Source of the DNA: Halocaridina rubra | Taxonomy: Eukaryota > Arthropoda > Malacostraca > Decapoda > Atyidae | Length of the DNA stretch: 64,000 nt | NCBI GenBank assembly: GCA_037179515.1 | Contig: JAXCGZ010022646.1 | Location: 113,501 to 177,500, forward strand | Direction: 5' to 3' | In this document: positions 11,291 to 52,974 of the stretch, piece after piece | Layout: every line of letters starts with the position of its first letter | Position numbering within the stretch: position 1 is the stretch's first letter | Program-made: the position numbers and the translations under genes | The notes under the pieces: generated by a model | The model's input: only the letters and a program-made list of their open reading frames with translations | Told to the model about the DNA's origin: nothing | The model's database searches: none

Positions 11291-11715
11291 TAATAATATA
11301 CTTGTAGATTCATGTAACTGGGGTAGAAGGCAACTAGTTTTATCAAGAAACAAATGGTGAAGATTTATTTTATGTACCCTTCCAAGACTTCAAATTCGAG
11401 TTAGGTTACATTATTTAGTTATCTTACTTTGGTGGATTAGAATGAATGAATAAAAGAAAATTTACACTATGGGTTAAGATACGTTTTATGGACCCATCCA
11501 TAACTTCAAACTTGAGTTAAATTAGGTTAGAAGGGATGCATAAAACAAATATTTACCAAACATTTTTAAAAGCACCAACCATTACTAGTAATTTTTAGAC
11601 CTGAATAAGTCTTCAAAAATATTTAAGACTAGTTTCGTACAATCAAATTATTACAGAGACGATAATTAATTACAAGGTATAAAGTAAAACTAAAATAATT
11701 ATATAAATAACAAAC

Positions 11716-11957
11716 AAGCCCCTTCCATTGCAAAAATGAGGCACCTATACTGGGCTAAGTGCCAAAACTACAAAATGCCAGAAAATTCATTTCAAGTTTT
11801 GAACTGTCAAACTTTAATATCTCGACAGCTGCTCATGTTACCACTGGGATATCAACATTCTAAAGTTGCGAACTTTAAACATTTTCTGGCATTTAGTAGT
11901 TTTGGCACTTAGACTAATATGGCACTAGGTTCCTTATTTTTGCAATAGAAGGGGGTT
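11716..11957. mobile_element. R6 fold-back element, copy 1
   Basis: Ends AGCCCCTTCCATTGCAAAAA and TTTTTGCAATAGAAGGGGGT are inverted repeats. Inner arms GCCAAAACTACAAAATGCCA / TGGCATTTAGTAGTTTTGGC continue the hairpin, with TTTAATATCTCGACAGCTGC near the loop. Confidence 0.75.
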
Positions 11958-12404
11958 TATGATAGGCGCCTCAAATACAAATGTCATGTGTGCAGTTCTT
12001 CCTTCCCCAATATGACCATATTGCTGAAATCATAGAATGCAAGATTTACAAGGCTGTGGATCGAACTAAACCAGTTTATCTTGTTTAAGCCATAGAATGC
12101 AAGATTTACAATGCTATGGTTTGAACTGTATAAATTTAATTTAACTAGTATTACATTCTAGGTTGTAACACAGAGATTACAAGATAAAATAAATATTGAA
12201 TAATAGCTAGTTATTCAAAACTTTTTAAACTGCTTTTAAACCTGATTATTAAAAATTTTCATCATAAGAAATGCTATTAGGAGAAAGCAAAGCCTGGACA
12301 AGTATATTTCAACTCAAGGAGGACTTTATCCAAACATGAAAATATATTCTTTTGGTTTGTACGAACCAAGCACAATTAATGAACATGTGGCTTAATAAAA
12401 AAAA

Positions 12405-12605
12405 CAAAGTAATGTTTTTCACAAAAATACTTAAAAGTAATGTTTCTCACAAAAAATTAAAGTTCTATTTCTCACAAAACTAATGGGAAAATATTCTCAA
12501 AAAAATACTTGAGAGTAATATTTATCACACTAAAAATACTTAAAAAGTAATGTTTCTCACAGACAGATATTTAAAAGTAACACTTCTCATCATAAAAATA
12601 CTTGA
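12405..12605 (+). repeat. 28-bp minisatellite, part 1
   Basis: Unit TAATGTTTCTCACAAAAATA plus CTTAAAAG; continues at 13170-13280 beyond the inserted pogo-like element. Confidence 0.8.
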
Positions 12606-12628
12606 ATGATTTTAAGACTAAAATAATA

Positions 12629-13165
12629 CAGTAGAGTCTTCTTTTTTTACACGTGTTTATAATACATGAAATTGGAATAACGTGTCATCAATAATAATGT
12701 AAAAAATCAAATTACAAGGATAGCGTTCGAAAAAACATAGGTGCGTGTGGTTATCTTTAAGTACGCCTGGCATGGTGTGTTTGTTCAAACACCCCAACCA
12801 TAACCACGGGTCGGCTTTCCACTCCTGCCTTCCCTGCTCCTCCCTCTCCTACCACTTGTCAATGCTCAACGCCATCACACACATGTCCCTGTATGCCTGT
12901 TGTCCACCGAATACAAAGTGAGTTAATATGTTTATTTTTTTTTCTCTGTATATCTAATATTTATTTTTAGCTTACTTACATTCGTATTTCAGTTAGCTTA
13001 TGTACTTGCAAAATGTGTTTAACTAGCTTATTTCTTTGGTATTGTGTGTTTATACACGCTTGTGGAATGTAAACATGCCAATGAAAGCATACAATTTAAA
13101 TTACGCAAATTTGATTTACACGTGCCTTCTGTGAACCTATCCTTGTATAAAAACCAAAGAGACTG
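12629..13165. mobile_element. pogo/Tigger-like non-autonomous DNA element with TA duplication
   Basis: 537 bp bounded by TA. The left end CAGTAGAGTCTTCTTTTTTT and the right end, read inverted, CAGTCTCTTTGGTTTTTATA share the CAGT...GTCT start typical of pogo elements. No transposase frame. It splits a 28-bp minisatellite into two parts. Confidence 0.6.
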
Positions 13166-13169
13166 TACT

Positions 13170-13280
13170 TGAAAATAACATTTCTCACAAAATTAATGAA
13201 AACAATGCTTTTCTTAAACAAATACATGAATGCAATGTTTCTAAAAAAAAAAAATACTTAAACGTAATGTTTCTCTAAAG
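13170..13280 (+). repeat. 28-bp minisatellite, part 2
   Basis: Same unit as 12405-12605 (CATTTCTCACAAAATTAATG, TAATGTTTCTC). Confidence 0.75.
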
Positions 13281-13315
13281 TATATATCATGACTATTTCC
13301 AGCTAATCTTCTTCT

Positions 13316-13546
13316 TCTTCTTCATCTACATCTTTTTCCCACTTTTATGTGGGGTCGATGTTTCTGGCCAGTACAGATCTTTCTCTTTTTCCCACTTTTA
13401 TGTGAGCTCGAGTTATCTGTACTGGCCATATTTTGGTTTTGGCAAAATTTTTATGGCCGGATGCCCTTCCTGCCGCCAACCCTCCCCATTTACCCGGGCT
13501 TGGGACCGGCACCAAGTTGAGGCTGGCTTGCCCCCCTCAGTGGCTG
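13316..13546 (+). repeat. Dispersed SINE-like repeat with GGATGCCCTTCC core
   Basis: Two ~28-bp TTTTTCCCACTTTTATGTG units, then GGCCGGATGCCCTTCCTGCC, CCTCCCCATTTACCCGGGCT, GGGACCGGCACCAAG. From memory, this core occurs in SINEs of many metazoans; the GGATGCCCTTCC stretch is also the reverse complement of part of R1. Flanked by GACTATTTCCAGCTAAT at both ends (13288-13304 and 13551-13567), a probable 17-bp target-site duplication. Confidence 0.7.
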
Positions 13547-13804
13547 GGTTGACTATTTCCAGCTAATATATACCTAAATATGAATGAATGACAGCAAAAT
13601 GAAATATGGAATGTTATTAATACTCATATTACATAAATGGAAAATCAGGCAAGATTAGTGACCCCTAGAACATTAAATAATTTGGTAAGTTGTTAGATTA
13701 GCTTAGATTATGTTCCTTGGACAAAGATAAAAGTTTAGCATTCAAACATACTGGCATGTTTATAATCAATGGCTCAACATTTGAACTATCAGCACTTGTT
13801 TATC

Positions 13805-14309
<505 letters not shown>

Positions 14310-14880
14310 CTGTATTATGAAAGCTACACTTTGGATAATCATTTTCCATATATCACTTCACAGCACATGTATTAAAGGCATGCATTAATAAATTAAAAAT
14401 TATTTTTTATACTGGAAAATCAATATATTACAGGAATTCAGATAAAAAAATTTCAACATTGCTTCATTACAAAATATATAATGCACTTTACAGTCTTAAA
14501 GCTCTGATGCAATGATTTCTCTTGTAATAAACTTTTCTTTTGTTCCAAAACACGAACTCGAATCATCATTAATGAAATCAATATAATTATGAAATACAAA
14601 ATACAAGCATTTGCCAATGCGCTTCATTCAAATGTACACTCGACCCTCAAATTAACGGACTCCAAATTTAACAGACAAAATCTAGAGCACCAGACTTAGT
14701 ATTTTAAAGTTGTAGCACTATTGGAAAAGAGCCACTGCCGAGAGAGAGAGAGAGAATGCTTTAGAATAATGCATGCTTTGTGGCTCACAATAATAATTAT
14801 AATAATAATAATCAAGCCCCAAATATATAAGTTTTCTATAACAAAAAATATTAAAGACAACCATTAATTTAGTATACTTA
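14310..14880. other. No gene seen
   Basis: AT-rich; only a short GA run near 14739 and an ATA-rich patch near 14790. Confidence 0.5.
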
Positions 14881-14885
14881 AGGAT

Positions 14886-15795
<910 letters not shown>

Positions 15796-15799
15796 TTTC

Positions 15800-15956
15800 A
15801 AGTGTTACAATTAGTCCCCATTATGAGGTGGACACAGATGGATTGAAGCTGTAGAAATAAGGCAGGACGCTCTTCCCCTTGCCGCGCCACACTCTAACGT
15901 GGGTTCATAACACACCGAGTCAAGCACTCTACTGGCTATGCTACAGTGGCTCCCAT
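15800..15956 (-). repeat. R1 SINE copy
   Basis: Reverse-complement R1: AGTCCCCATTATGAGGTGGA, GTGGGTTCATAACACACCGA, AGTCAAGCACTCTACTGGCT. Confidence 0.7.
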
Positions 15957-16267
15957 CTGAATGGTCTTAACATGCTAATAAAAATTTAAAATTTCACAAT
16001 AAAAGAGAATTTACACAGTATTTAGAGACAGCAATATTTTAAAATTATTATGCTTATCTCAAGATGATATACTAGTATGGAAAGAAATTGTTTTTTGGTG
16101 CACTTTTGCACACTGTAATATCTACATAAACACACATACAAAGGCACACAAATAAGTTATAAGGCTCTCAAGTCATTGTTCCCAACCATTCCATTGTAAA
16201 TTAAATTATCTTAATAATATCAGAGATTCCCAAAGGCACACACACACACATATATATAGATTGACTT

Positions 16268-16415
16268 GCATTTAAAAAAGGCAGAAAGAATAGAGAAACA
16301 ATAAATGCTCAATACTTTTACCCTACACAGCACCTCACCAAGTACTTTTTATTATGAGGCCAGTGGAGGGTGAAAGCTTTGAGCATTTATCTATTTGTGC
16401 CTTTCTAAAAGGGAA
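16268..16415. mobile_element. R7 fold-back element, copy 1
   Basis: TTTAAAAAAGGCAGAAAG against TGTGCCTTTCTAAAAGG; inner CAATAAATGCTCAATACTTT against AAAGCTTTGAGCATTTATCT. Confidence 0.68.
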
Positions 16416-16944
16416 TTAATATCAATGATGTAGCGCCCATTCATGGAAACGTTTTGAACTTTCCTTAATAGCTGGACAAACATACAATATTTATAGTCTA
16501 TCATACCTAAGAAAAGCTAAATTAATTCAGTAATAAAATCCTATTCGTTGTTTTCAGTTAGGTGAATCAGAAAAGTGGTTTTCGTTATTAATTTAAACAT
16601 TTTTTCAGGCACAGAACGGTCTTAAACAGCTGGTCGATCACTAAGAGCGAGTAATACATACAGTATTTATATTCAAACTATCACTCCAAAGCATAGCTAA
16701 TCTAAGTAATTTATTAATAAAATCATTATTTTTAGCTTGGTGAATTAAAAATTGGTTTTTGCAAATTTAAGGTGTTCCATCGGCCTGAGTTTATTGGAAG
16801 AATGTAGGTATGGTTAATGGTGCATCCTGATTTTGATGATCAAGTCTCAAGTAAATCTGACATAGCATTTCATTTGTGTGAGATGTTTTATTCTATTTAT
16901 TCACAGACTGAAGAGATAAGATCAGATAACAAGAATTTTTATAT

Positions 16945-17140
16945 GAGAACAAGTTACATATCCAAACTGTGCCCCAGAAATCAAATTACATATCCAAACT
17001 GTGCCATAGAAATCAATTTACATATAGCCAAACTGTGCCACAGAAATCAAATGACATATTTCTAAATTGTGCTACAGAAGTCAATTTACATAACTAAACA
17101 TTGCCACAAAAATCAATTTACATATCCAAATTATGCCACG
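16945..17140 (+). repeat. ~32-bp minisatellite
   Basis: Unit ACAGAAATCAAATTACATAT plus CCAAACTGTGCC, about five to six units. Confidence 0.8.
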
Positions 17141-17414
17141 GAGCTATGTAGTCATTACTTAAATGCAATGAATAGTTTAAAATAGAATCGGTACAATTTT
17201 TGGTAATTTCAAATGATTATAAAACCTTTTTTAAAACAAGTTTGAAATTAGTAAAAAAAAATATCATACTTCCTCAGGTTTCAGGAAATACACATATGTA
17301 CTACTAATAAAAACGTCCAAAATTAATTTACAAAAGAGCTAATAGGATCACAGAGCTCAACTGTAAAAGAAAATGCCTTAACAGTTGGTTAAGCCAATAC
17401 AATTAGCATTATCG

Positions 17415-17575
17415 CTTTCAGATAATTACACCTATACAGTCTGCATTGTACATCAACTACAAATGGTTACACCTATACAGTCTGCATTTTACATCACTTA
17501 CAGATCGGTACATGTACAGCACTTACTGATGGTTGCACATATACAGTCTTCATTGTGCATCAATTACATATTTGA
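17415..17575 (+). repeat. ~45-bp tandem repeat
   Basis: Unit with GGTTACACCTATACAGTCTG and CATTGTACATCAACTAC, three to four diverged units. Confidence 0.72.
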
Positions 17576-17972
17576 ATACTAACTAATATCACCATGTACA
17601 CCTAGTAACAGGATACCTATTGAATACAGTATATCTATTTAAATTCAAGGGTTCCTCAAATTATTCATTAGTTCAAGTCCTGGAAACCAGCTACATGATG
17701 TGGAAGTTTGAAGAAAAAGTACACTGAATTATATTTATTTCAAGAGAGGATTGAGGTATACCATCGTGTTTCTTCTCAGTTGAATTTCTCCCAGAAAGTG
17801 ATTTTTGCTGAAAGAAATATGTATGAATTTGGGTACTACCAAATGTAGCAAACAATGTACTTGGGTACTAACAAATAAAACTCTCTATATTTGGGTACTA
17901 ACAAATAAAATGGTCCCTGTGCTATCTTCATAAAGAAGGATACAAATTTAGTGGGATACAAAGCACTCTGAC

Positions 17973-44129
<26,157 letters not shown>

Positions 44130-44193
44130 GCTCGTCACTACAAAAAAGAAAAAAAAAATGAGTTTCATGAAAATTGTTCTATGAGTATACAAA

Positions 44194-44375
44194 AGCCATG
44201 CTCCCCCTTATTAGGGGGTGAATGAGTTAAAGCAAAAAACTCGACTTTTTGTGGGAGGAAAATACAAAGGAGGAGAATCCCAATCCTTTCACTCCGCTCC
44301 ATTTAGTTGACTTTTATGACATGGTGGGAAACACAGGGGAGGTTTCTTGCCTCCCTGGAGGGGGAGTGATAAATA
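44194..44375 (-). repeat. R2 repeat copy, 60 bp upstream of coding exon 1
   Basis: Reverse-complement R2: TGCTCCCCCTTATTAGGGGG, GAGAATCCCAATCCTTTCAC, GGAAACACAGGGGAGGTTTC. Confidence 0.65.
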
Positions 44376-44559
44376 TTAAATTTTATAAAAAATCATAACA
44401 TTTGAACGCTTTCCCTGTAAATATGAGCATTATATAACAAATAAAAGTTTGAAATAACTAAATACTTAATAAAAAGGAAATATTAGTTTCACTATAATTT
44501 ATGAAAAAAAAATACATAAACATGAAAGGTATAAAATGTTGCTTTCCATTTTATGTGTC

Positions 44560-45690
44560 ACTATCAATCCTCATTCATATGGGGGTATACACACAGGCTG
44601 GAGCTGAGGAGTTAAGTCTGGGTGCCCTTCATAACACCCCAAGATGGGCTTAAACATAGGTTTGTCATTTCCTCATTCGAGTTCTCTAACCACTATACGA
44701 CAACAATATAATATATTAGGAACAAAAAGCAAAGCACTATCATACATTACATAAAGTACTGTACAACAAACACATATTAATACATTAGTTGCTATCACCT
44801 CCATCACTCCTCTACCAAGTTTGCACATTAACATATGACAGATTTACTAAGACAGTCAATAGAGAAAAATTACTTACATAATCACTAACTGCCCCGTTAT
44901 CGCAGTGGTTAGAGCGCTTGACTTGGGAAATAACAAACCCAAGTTCAAGCCAATCACGGGTCATTAAGAAGGGTATCCAGCCTTATTTTCGAGTTCCAAC
45001 CAGTCTGTGTCCATTCCCATGGGAATTAATAGTGACATACAATGACAAATAAAATTATAAGAGTAACTTTACATCACAATACAGAAGCTTCCCTACTTAC
45101 AAACAACAGATCCAAACAATCATAGATACGTACAAAAACCTACCCATTATATACACATGCATTTATGTATGTATTACTGTACTGTAGAGTATTATTACAT
45201 CACTATTACTGTATTTAAACTCATTCATAATGTATGCTTTATGTTTACTGTAGTAATTAAGTGTCTTTAGCCTAAATACTGTATAGTACTGCAAATGCAT
45301 GTACTGTACAGTGCTTATTTTTACCAAAACACAACTTTTGAACGATTCTACTTACGAACAGCCTTCTGGAAACAAGCTCATTCGTAAGTTGGAGAGTGTC
45401 TGTACATATAAAAAGAAGCCATAGTAGCACAGTGGTTAAATTACTAAATTCAGGAGGTGACAAACCCATGTTTGAGTCTACCATGGGGTGTTAAGAAAGG
45501 AATCCAGCTTTAATTTCCCAGCTCCAACCTGTCTATGTCCAACTCCATAATGGGGATTAACGGACACACAAAATGTCAAACAATATTAGTTTGAAAGTTT
45601 ACATCATCGCATAATAAGGGCGCCCAGTCTTTATTCCGCAGCTAAACGCACTCTGTGGCCACCCCCAGAAAGAATATTAATAGCGACATA
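44560..45690. repeat. R1 SINE cluster upstream of coding exon 1 (four copies)
   Basis: 44560-44705 (-), 44886-45040 (+, near complete: TATCGCAGTGGTTAGAGCGC and GTTCAAGCC), 45420-45585 (+), 45600-45690 (+, 3' half). Confidence 0.75.
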
Positions 45691-45699
45691 AAACAATAA

Positions 45700-46490
45700 A
45701 CATATACTATATATAAATAAAGTTAACAAAGAATACTTACTTCGTAAATTAAACATTTCACACAAAAAAAGCTTATAAAACTTTTTACATGTTTCATACA
45801 TATTTTGCAAGTTGGTTAGACACAGTTTATCTGTCCTTATGATAAGAGATCAAATAATAGAGTATTCCATGTCACATTTATATTCCATCATGAAAATATT
45901 TCCAAGTTCATAATGTATATATACTCCATATGTAAAATTATACGTTACTTTCATAAAGTTTTATGTACTGCTGAACTCACTAACATATCATGTATATTAG
46001 GCCACAAAAATAAATCAAGATTTACACTCATATTTTCATTATCGAAATATTAAAAAGATTAACTGACGGATTACTTCAAAACTGTTTAACATCAAACACG
46101 AATGTTTATAAGTCAAGACTAAAGAAAAATTGGCACTTCACACTCATGAAAAGAACAAATGCATATCACAATAAAATTTAACAGGAAAATGTGATGTGAT
46201 ATGATATGCCATATAGAAAGTGGGACGTTTCATACAGCTGGAAAATCAGCAGTGACCTGACATGTACGGACCACATGTGTATACATCAGTCTCATTGACT
46301 ACACACCTGTTCACATCTTCCTCTTACATATATTAGGTATGGAATACATCTGTACAGGTGTGGTGAAACTCTCTTCAAAACTTCGTCTAGTGTTGGCTTA
46401 TCTGACTAAGACTTTACATAGTCAAAAATTGTCTTGTGTATGCTGGCAAAACTGCTCATCAATATTATTGTTTGTTGTTTCATATCTCAA
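45700..46490. other. No gene seen (probable first intron)
   Basis: AT-rich, no repeat family recognised. Confidence 0.45.
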
Positions 46491-46496
46491 TAATAA

Positions 46497-46690
46497 CCCC
46501 CATTCCCCCTGATGAGAGGAAAGAAGAATACCTCCTCCATGTTCTCCCTGTGTCATAAAAGTCGATTAGATGAGGAGAGGTGAAGGGACTGGGAATCCCC
46601 TCATTTGTAATATCCTCCCACAAAGTGTAAAGTCTTTTGTTTTGACTCAACCAACCCCCTAATGAGGGGGATTATGACTTTTGTATATTT
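46497..46690 (+). repeat. R2 repeat copy
   Basis: Contains ATACCTCCTCCATGTTCTCC, GGGACTGGGAATCCCCTCAT and TTTTGACTCAACCAACCCCC. Confidence 0.65.
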
Positions 46691-46694
46691 TCAG

Positions 46695-46840
46695 CTATAT
46701 TAAACCCAGATATAGGAGTGAATACAGATAGGTTGCAGATAAGGAATCACGGGAGGATGCCCTTCCTAACGCCTCATGGCAGGCTCAATCGCGAGTCTGT
46801 CACTTCCCAAATTGAGTGACTGAGCTACTGCAGTCCCTAC
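46695..46840 (-). repeat. R1 SINE copy
   Basis: Reverse-complement R1: GATGCCCTTCCTAACGCCTC, CGCGAGTCTGTCACTTCCCA. Confidence 0.7.
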
Positions 46841-46875
46841 TAAATTTATGTAGTAATTCTTTAAAAGAAAAATTC

Positions 46876-47025
46876 CGGATCAGGTAAAGATAAGCAACCC
46901 CAAACATTAAATAACTCCTTAAACTGTTGCATGAGGTATTAACCTCTTAACATAATCTATCGAACCTAACAATTTACGGAGTTATTTAATGTCCTGGGGG
47001 TCGCTTATCTTTACCATATCCAAAA
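46876..47025. mobile_element. R5-like fold-back MITE
   Basis: GATCAGGTAAAGATAAGCAA against GTCGCTTATCTTTACCATAT; AATAACTCCTTAAACTG against CAATTTACGGAGTTATTT. Confidence 0.75.
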
Positions 47026-47342
47026 TTCCTTTTACCGGTCTTAATGAAACTTATATACAAATGAAAATGAGCTATGATTAGTTAGCTCTGCTAATGAATT
47101 ACTGAACTCCCACCCAGAAAGATTTGAGTTCAATTCTATAAAGTGGCACGTGGGGTTTCTTTCTCTGCCAGAATCATTTTGGGATAAAGAGGAGAGGGTA
47201 GTGATATTTCTAACATGGTAGACCTTGCCAATTCAGAAGTGCAAGAGAAACACCATTTGGATGACTATTTTATCATGGAACAGTATCTTAGCGAGCTCAG
47301 ACTATGCTTGAGGTAAAAATCTCTTCAGAATTGCTTGTAAAA

Positions 47343-47388
47343 ATGAGAGATGAGAGAGAGAGGAAGAGAGAGTGAGAGAGAGAGACGA

Positions 47389-47438
<50 letters not shown>
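47343..47438. repeat. (GA)n microsatellite at the 3' tail of the second LINE type
   Basis: ~95 bp GA with breaks. Confidence 0.95.
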
Positions 47439-47443
<5 letters not shown>

Positions 47444-48017
47444 TATTTTATTTTATTTTATTAATTTATTGCGCCAAGGCGTCAGACATGACATGAGTTC
47501 ATACAAATAATACTTCAAATGGATACAAAACCAAGAATTGAATATGGTTTACAGGGAGGTGTACATATTGAAAAAACATTGCTGCATACTAACACACAAC
47601 TCACAGTATGGCAGCACAGAGTACATTATATGCAAAAGTAAAGCTCAGAGAAACGCAGAATGCACAAACAGAATTATACAGCAACATACAGAAAATATAT
47701 GTATAATTCAATATAATTAATGGCCACCAAAGTGAGGATAACGAGCAAGAATAACATCAAGGTTGTCATCATTAAGTAAAAATGAGCAGATCTGTATTAA
47801 GTTCTGACCTCGTGGTAAAACATCTCTCACTGTGGGGCACTGAAGACAATAGTGGTCAAGAGTGTTAGCATTAGGACGGTCGCTTAATTTACAGGTGTAC
47901 TGTGGCATATCTAGAGTCTGGGAGACCTGCCATAAAGGCCGATACCCCATTCTGAGCCGAGCACTAACTACATTGTTTTTCCGCACCATTAACCCGCGTC
48001 TGCGATACTTGTAGCAA
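47439..48017 (-). mobile_element. Second LINE type, C-terminal Cys/His domain with (AAAAT)n tail
   Basis: Minus frame from the edge of the GA tract to a TAA: RLRMGYRPLWQ, then CKLSDRPNANTLDHYCLQCP, a CxxC...H...C arrangement typical of the C-terminus of I/Nimb/RTE-like LINE ORF2 proteins. The 3' end at 47439-47461 has an AAAAT repeat tail, unlike the CR1-like family above. 5'-truncated into a 410-bp GA tract. Confidence 0.75.
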
Positions 48018-48027
48018 CTGTGAAGAA

Positions 48028-48440
<413 letters not shown>

Positions 48441-48676
48441 CTCCTCTCCATCTTTAGCGTAATAGAGCATATTATTCTAACAAAGGAAACTATTTCATCT
48501 GCCATTTACATAACAGACAACATTATGATGTACCCTATACTGATAAAGCAAGGTATGGTACATATCCTGTAGGGCATGTACCATATTCATTATGAAGTCA
48601 ACGTGTGCTCTCTGTTTATGACTTGACTCACACAAAAAATAATAACTAGAAATCTTTAGTACTATATAACTATTAC

Positions 48677-49263
48677 ACATAGTTCAATCCCCCTGTCAGG
48701 AGTTAGTAAGGGCATCCAGCCTTAATACTCCAAGCTCTAACTTGTCTGTGTCCACCAATATTCAAATGGGGTTTAAATACTGTATTATATTGAACGTAGT
48801 TCAAACCAACCGCCAGGGGATTAGGAAGGGCATCAGCCTTCATTTCCCAGCTCCAACCTGTCTGTGTCCACCCATATCATTCGGGGATTTAGTATTATAT
48901 AATATTACACATGGTTCAAGTCTACCACGGGGGATTAGGAAGGGAATCCAGCCTTAATACCTAGTTCCAGCCTGTCTGTATCCACCAATATTTGAAGAAT
49001 GATTAAATACTGTATAACATTACACATGGTTTGAGCCCACTGCAGGATATTTGGAAGAGCATCAAGCCATGACTGCTCAACTCCAACTTGTCTGTCTCCA
49101 CACCCAATCAGAAGGGTATTAAGTGCAGTATAGTATGACACATGATTTGTTCCTACTGCAGGGCGTTAGGAATGACATCCAGCCTAATTTCCTCAGCTCC
49201 ATATGGTTTGTGTCCGCCCCTCTACAAATGGGGATTAATAGTGATGCATAAAACGAAAAATAA
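48677..49263 (+). repeat. Tandem array built from R1 SINE (five ~116-bp units)
   Basis: Unit starts (ACATAGTTCAA-like box-B region) at 48677, 48793, 48908, 49024 and 49139, with a sixth beginning at 49264. Each unit runs box B, GGAAGGGCATCCAGCC, CTCCAACCTGTCTGTGTCC, then ATATTACACATG. The box-A half is absent. Confidence 0.85.
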
Positions 49264-49484
49264 TATTACACATAGTCTACTCAAAATACGTTGGAACACA
49301 ATGGCATACCTAAGAAGTTTCAAAGATCTGGAGAATGAATTCTTATTATATATACAATGGCATCTTTTTATCAGTCAATGAAACCCCATTCACTAAATTT
49401 TCTACTTAAAGAATTCAAATGGATTTAACACTGATATGGTGAATGCACAGGCTTGCAAATGCACACAAAATAGTGATATGCCAT

Positions 49485-49650
49485 TTTATGTGTTAATATT
49501 AATCCCTATTTGAATGGATGTAGACACACAAAGGTTGGAGCTGGGGAATTAAGGTTGGATCCCCTTCCTAATGCTCTGCAGTGGGTCCAAACACAGGTTC
49601 GTCACTTTGGGTCAAGTGCTCTAACCTCTTCACTACCATGGTCCCCTTGC
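49485..49650 (-). repeat. R1 SINE copy
   Basis: Reverse-complement R1, near full: TTAATATTAATCCCTATTTG, GGTTGGAGCTGGGGAATTAA, GTCAAGTGCTCTAACCTCTT. Confidence 0.72.
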
Positions 49651-49659
49651 ACATGTACA

Positions 49660-50790
49660 TAGTATGTCTTGGAGTTAAATCTTTGATAAGGTTTTGGGAG
49701 GGTTACTAAAGCACTACATTAGCCAAAGCACTAATATGTGCAATTAATATACTTGATCCTTGACATTATATACTACACAAATACCTTTTCACTCCATCTT
49801 TCCTAACAATCATATCTATTCTTTTCAATGATAATTCCATTCAATATGGTATATCAGTTAGATAAAAATTTTTATATACAGTATCTATAAAAACTACTGA
49901 GAGAGAGAATTAATGATCAAAAACTCTATCTCCTTCTACTGGGAAATTTTAACAAAAAAGATATAAAAGATGATATAACAATCCAACATACCTTTTGCTC
50001 CCATACTTTCAAAAAAAAAAAAAAAAAACTCCTTAATGCAGTCAAGTTTTGTAGTGTATTATGGAGTATTCAAGTGAACGCAGACTCACAAAAACATTAG
50101 TTGACACTATAGAGGTAATATTATTCTAGTTTTCTGCTTAGAATGAAACTAATAACACAGCCTCAAGCTAACTACTACTACTACAATACTGTAACTAGTT
50201 AATAAAGTGACATTACAAGCAGGTTAAGCTCCAGAAGTTATGTGATAACTGACTAATAATCTATGACAAAAAACAATTAAAATATTTCAGAAAAACAAAC
50301 AGATACAATGTCATTACTCTTTTTATCTTTTAATAATCAATTTAGGTCAACAGAACTATTACTTCAAAAGACCACATATTGGAATATATAGAATAATGAA
50401 AACTGAGGATTATTTACAGCGATTATGCAGCTGATTAGGCATTTGCGATTATATACTGATAAAACTTTAGCAGTTATGCATATGAGAGTCATACTTGCAA
50501 ATAGTTATTTAATTATTGCAAATAACAAAACAGACAATGAATAAATTTCATAAGCACCACTAATATTTTCCCCTGTAAGTTTATTAACAAACATGATGCA
50601 TTATAGTAAATTCAACAAAAACAAAATAAATAATAATTTATTCAACATTGTGAAATTGATAAATACACACATAATCAGAAGAACGAAAGTTCTAAAATCT
50701 TTTTATCAGTACTGTATACAAATCTATATAATGCAATAATATTTTAACAATAGTCATGCAATATCATTTCATATACTAATATGGAATTAC
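49660..50790. other. No gene seen (probable first intron)
   Basis: About 1.1 kb AT-rich unique sequence with an A-run near 50010. Confidence 0.45.
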
Positions 50791-50793
50791 ATC

Positions 50794-50955
50794 TTGTAAG
50801 GATAAGAAACCCCCAGAATTTAAACAATCTCGTAAATTGTTAGTCTAGATTACGTTAGGTTAAGTTATTTCAGGTTGGGTTAGATTATTTTTAGGTTAGG
50901 TTAGGAGACTTGCTTTGTAAACATGAATAACTAGATCACCCTCTTTACATGATCC
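50794..50955 (+). mobile_element. R5 fold-back MITE
   Basis: ATCTTGTAAGGATAAGAAAC, CTCGTAAATTGTTAGTCTAG, ATTTTTAGGTTAGGTTAGGA and right end TTTACATGATCC. Confidence 0.72.
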
Positions 50956-51231
50956 AAAACGTTTCAAAACTTTTTTCTATCAATATTCAATACCATACAC
51001 ACAATAATATTCTAACAACAGCACCGTAAAATCAAATTATATATTAAGATGGCATCTAAGAATTGCACAGACTATAATTTCAAGTGGAAAATAAAGCAGA
51101 AAATGCATATCAAAGACTTACATGTCGACCTTAAATCAATCTTTTGGTGGGTCATCTCATAAAAGTGGCAAATGGATGCATCTGTGGAAGAAAAATATTA
51201 TATGTACAGTATTCACTGTTTGATGTTGGGC

Positions 51232-51384
51232 CTAAGACCCCAAGATTCTTGCCTGCTTACCCTGTGGATGACTCATGCAGGGTGGTTGGGGGGATTGTGG
51301 CAGGCCATTTATTCTAAAGGCACTAAGAGGAGTGATCGAAGTATGTGAGCTCCTCATAAATGTGTGCTTTTACTCGGCCATCCC
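51232..51384 (+). repeat. R3 composite repeat
   Basis: TTGCCTGCTTACCCTGTGG, GCAGGGTGGTTGGGGGGATT, GTGTGCTTTTACTCGGCCAT; its 3' end is exactly where the large inverted repeat begins. Confidence 0.65.

Positions 51385-52974
<1,590 letters not shown>

Noticed and set aside
44886..45040. tRNA gene suggested by box A and box B sequences (also at 20325 and 62000)
   Set aside because: The sequence continues as the R1 or second SINE body, has many diverged copies, and no proper cloverleaf or acceptor stem is visible.
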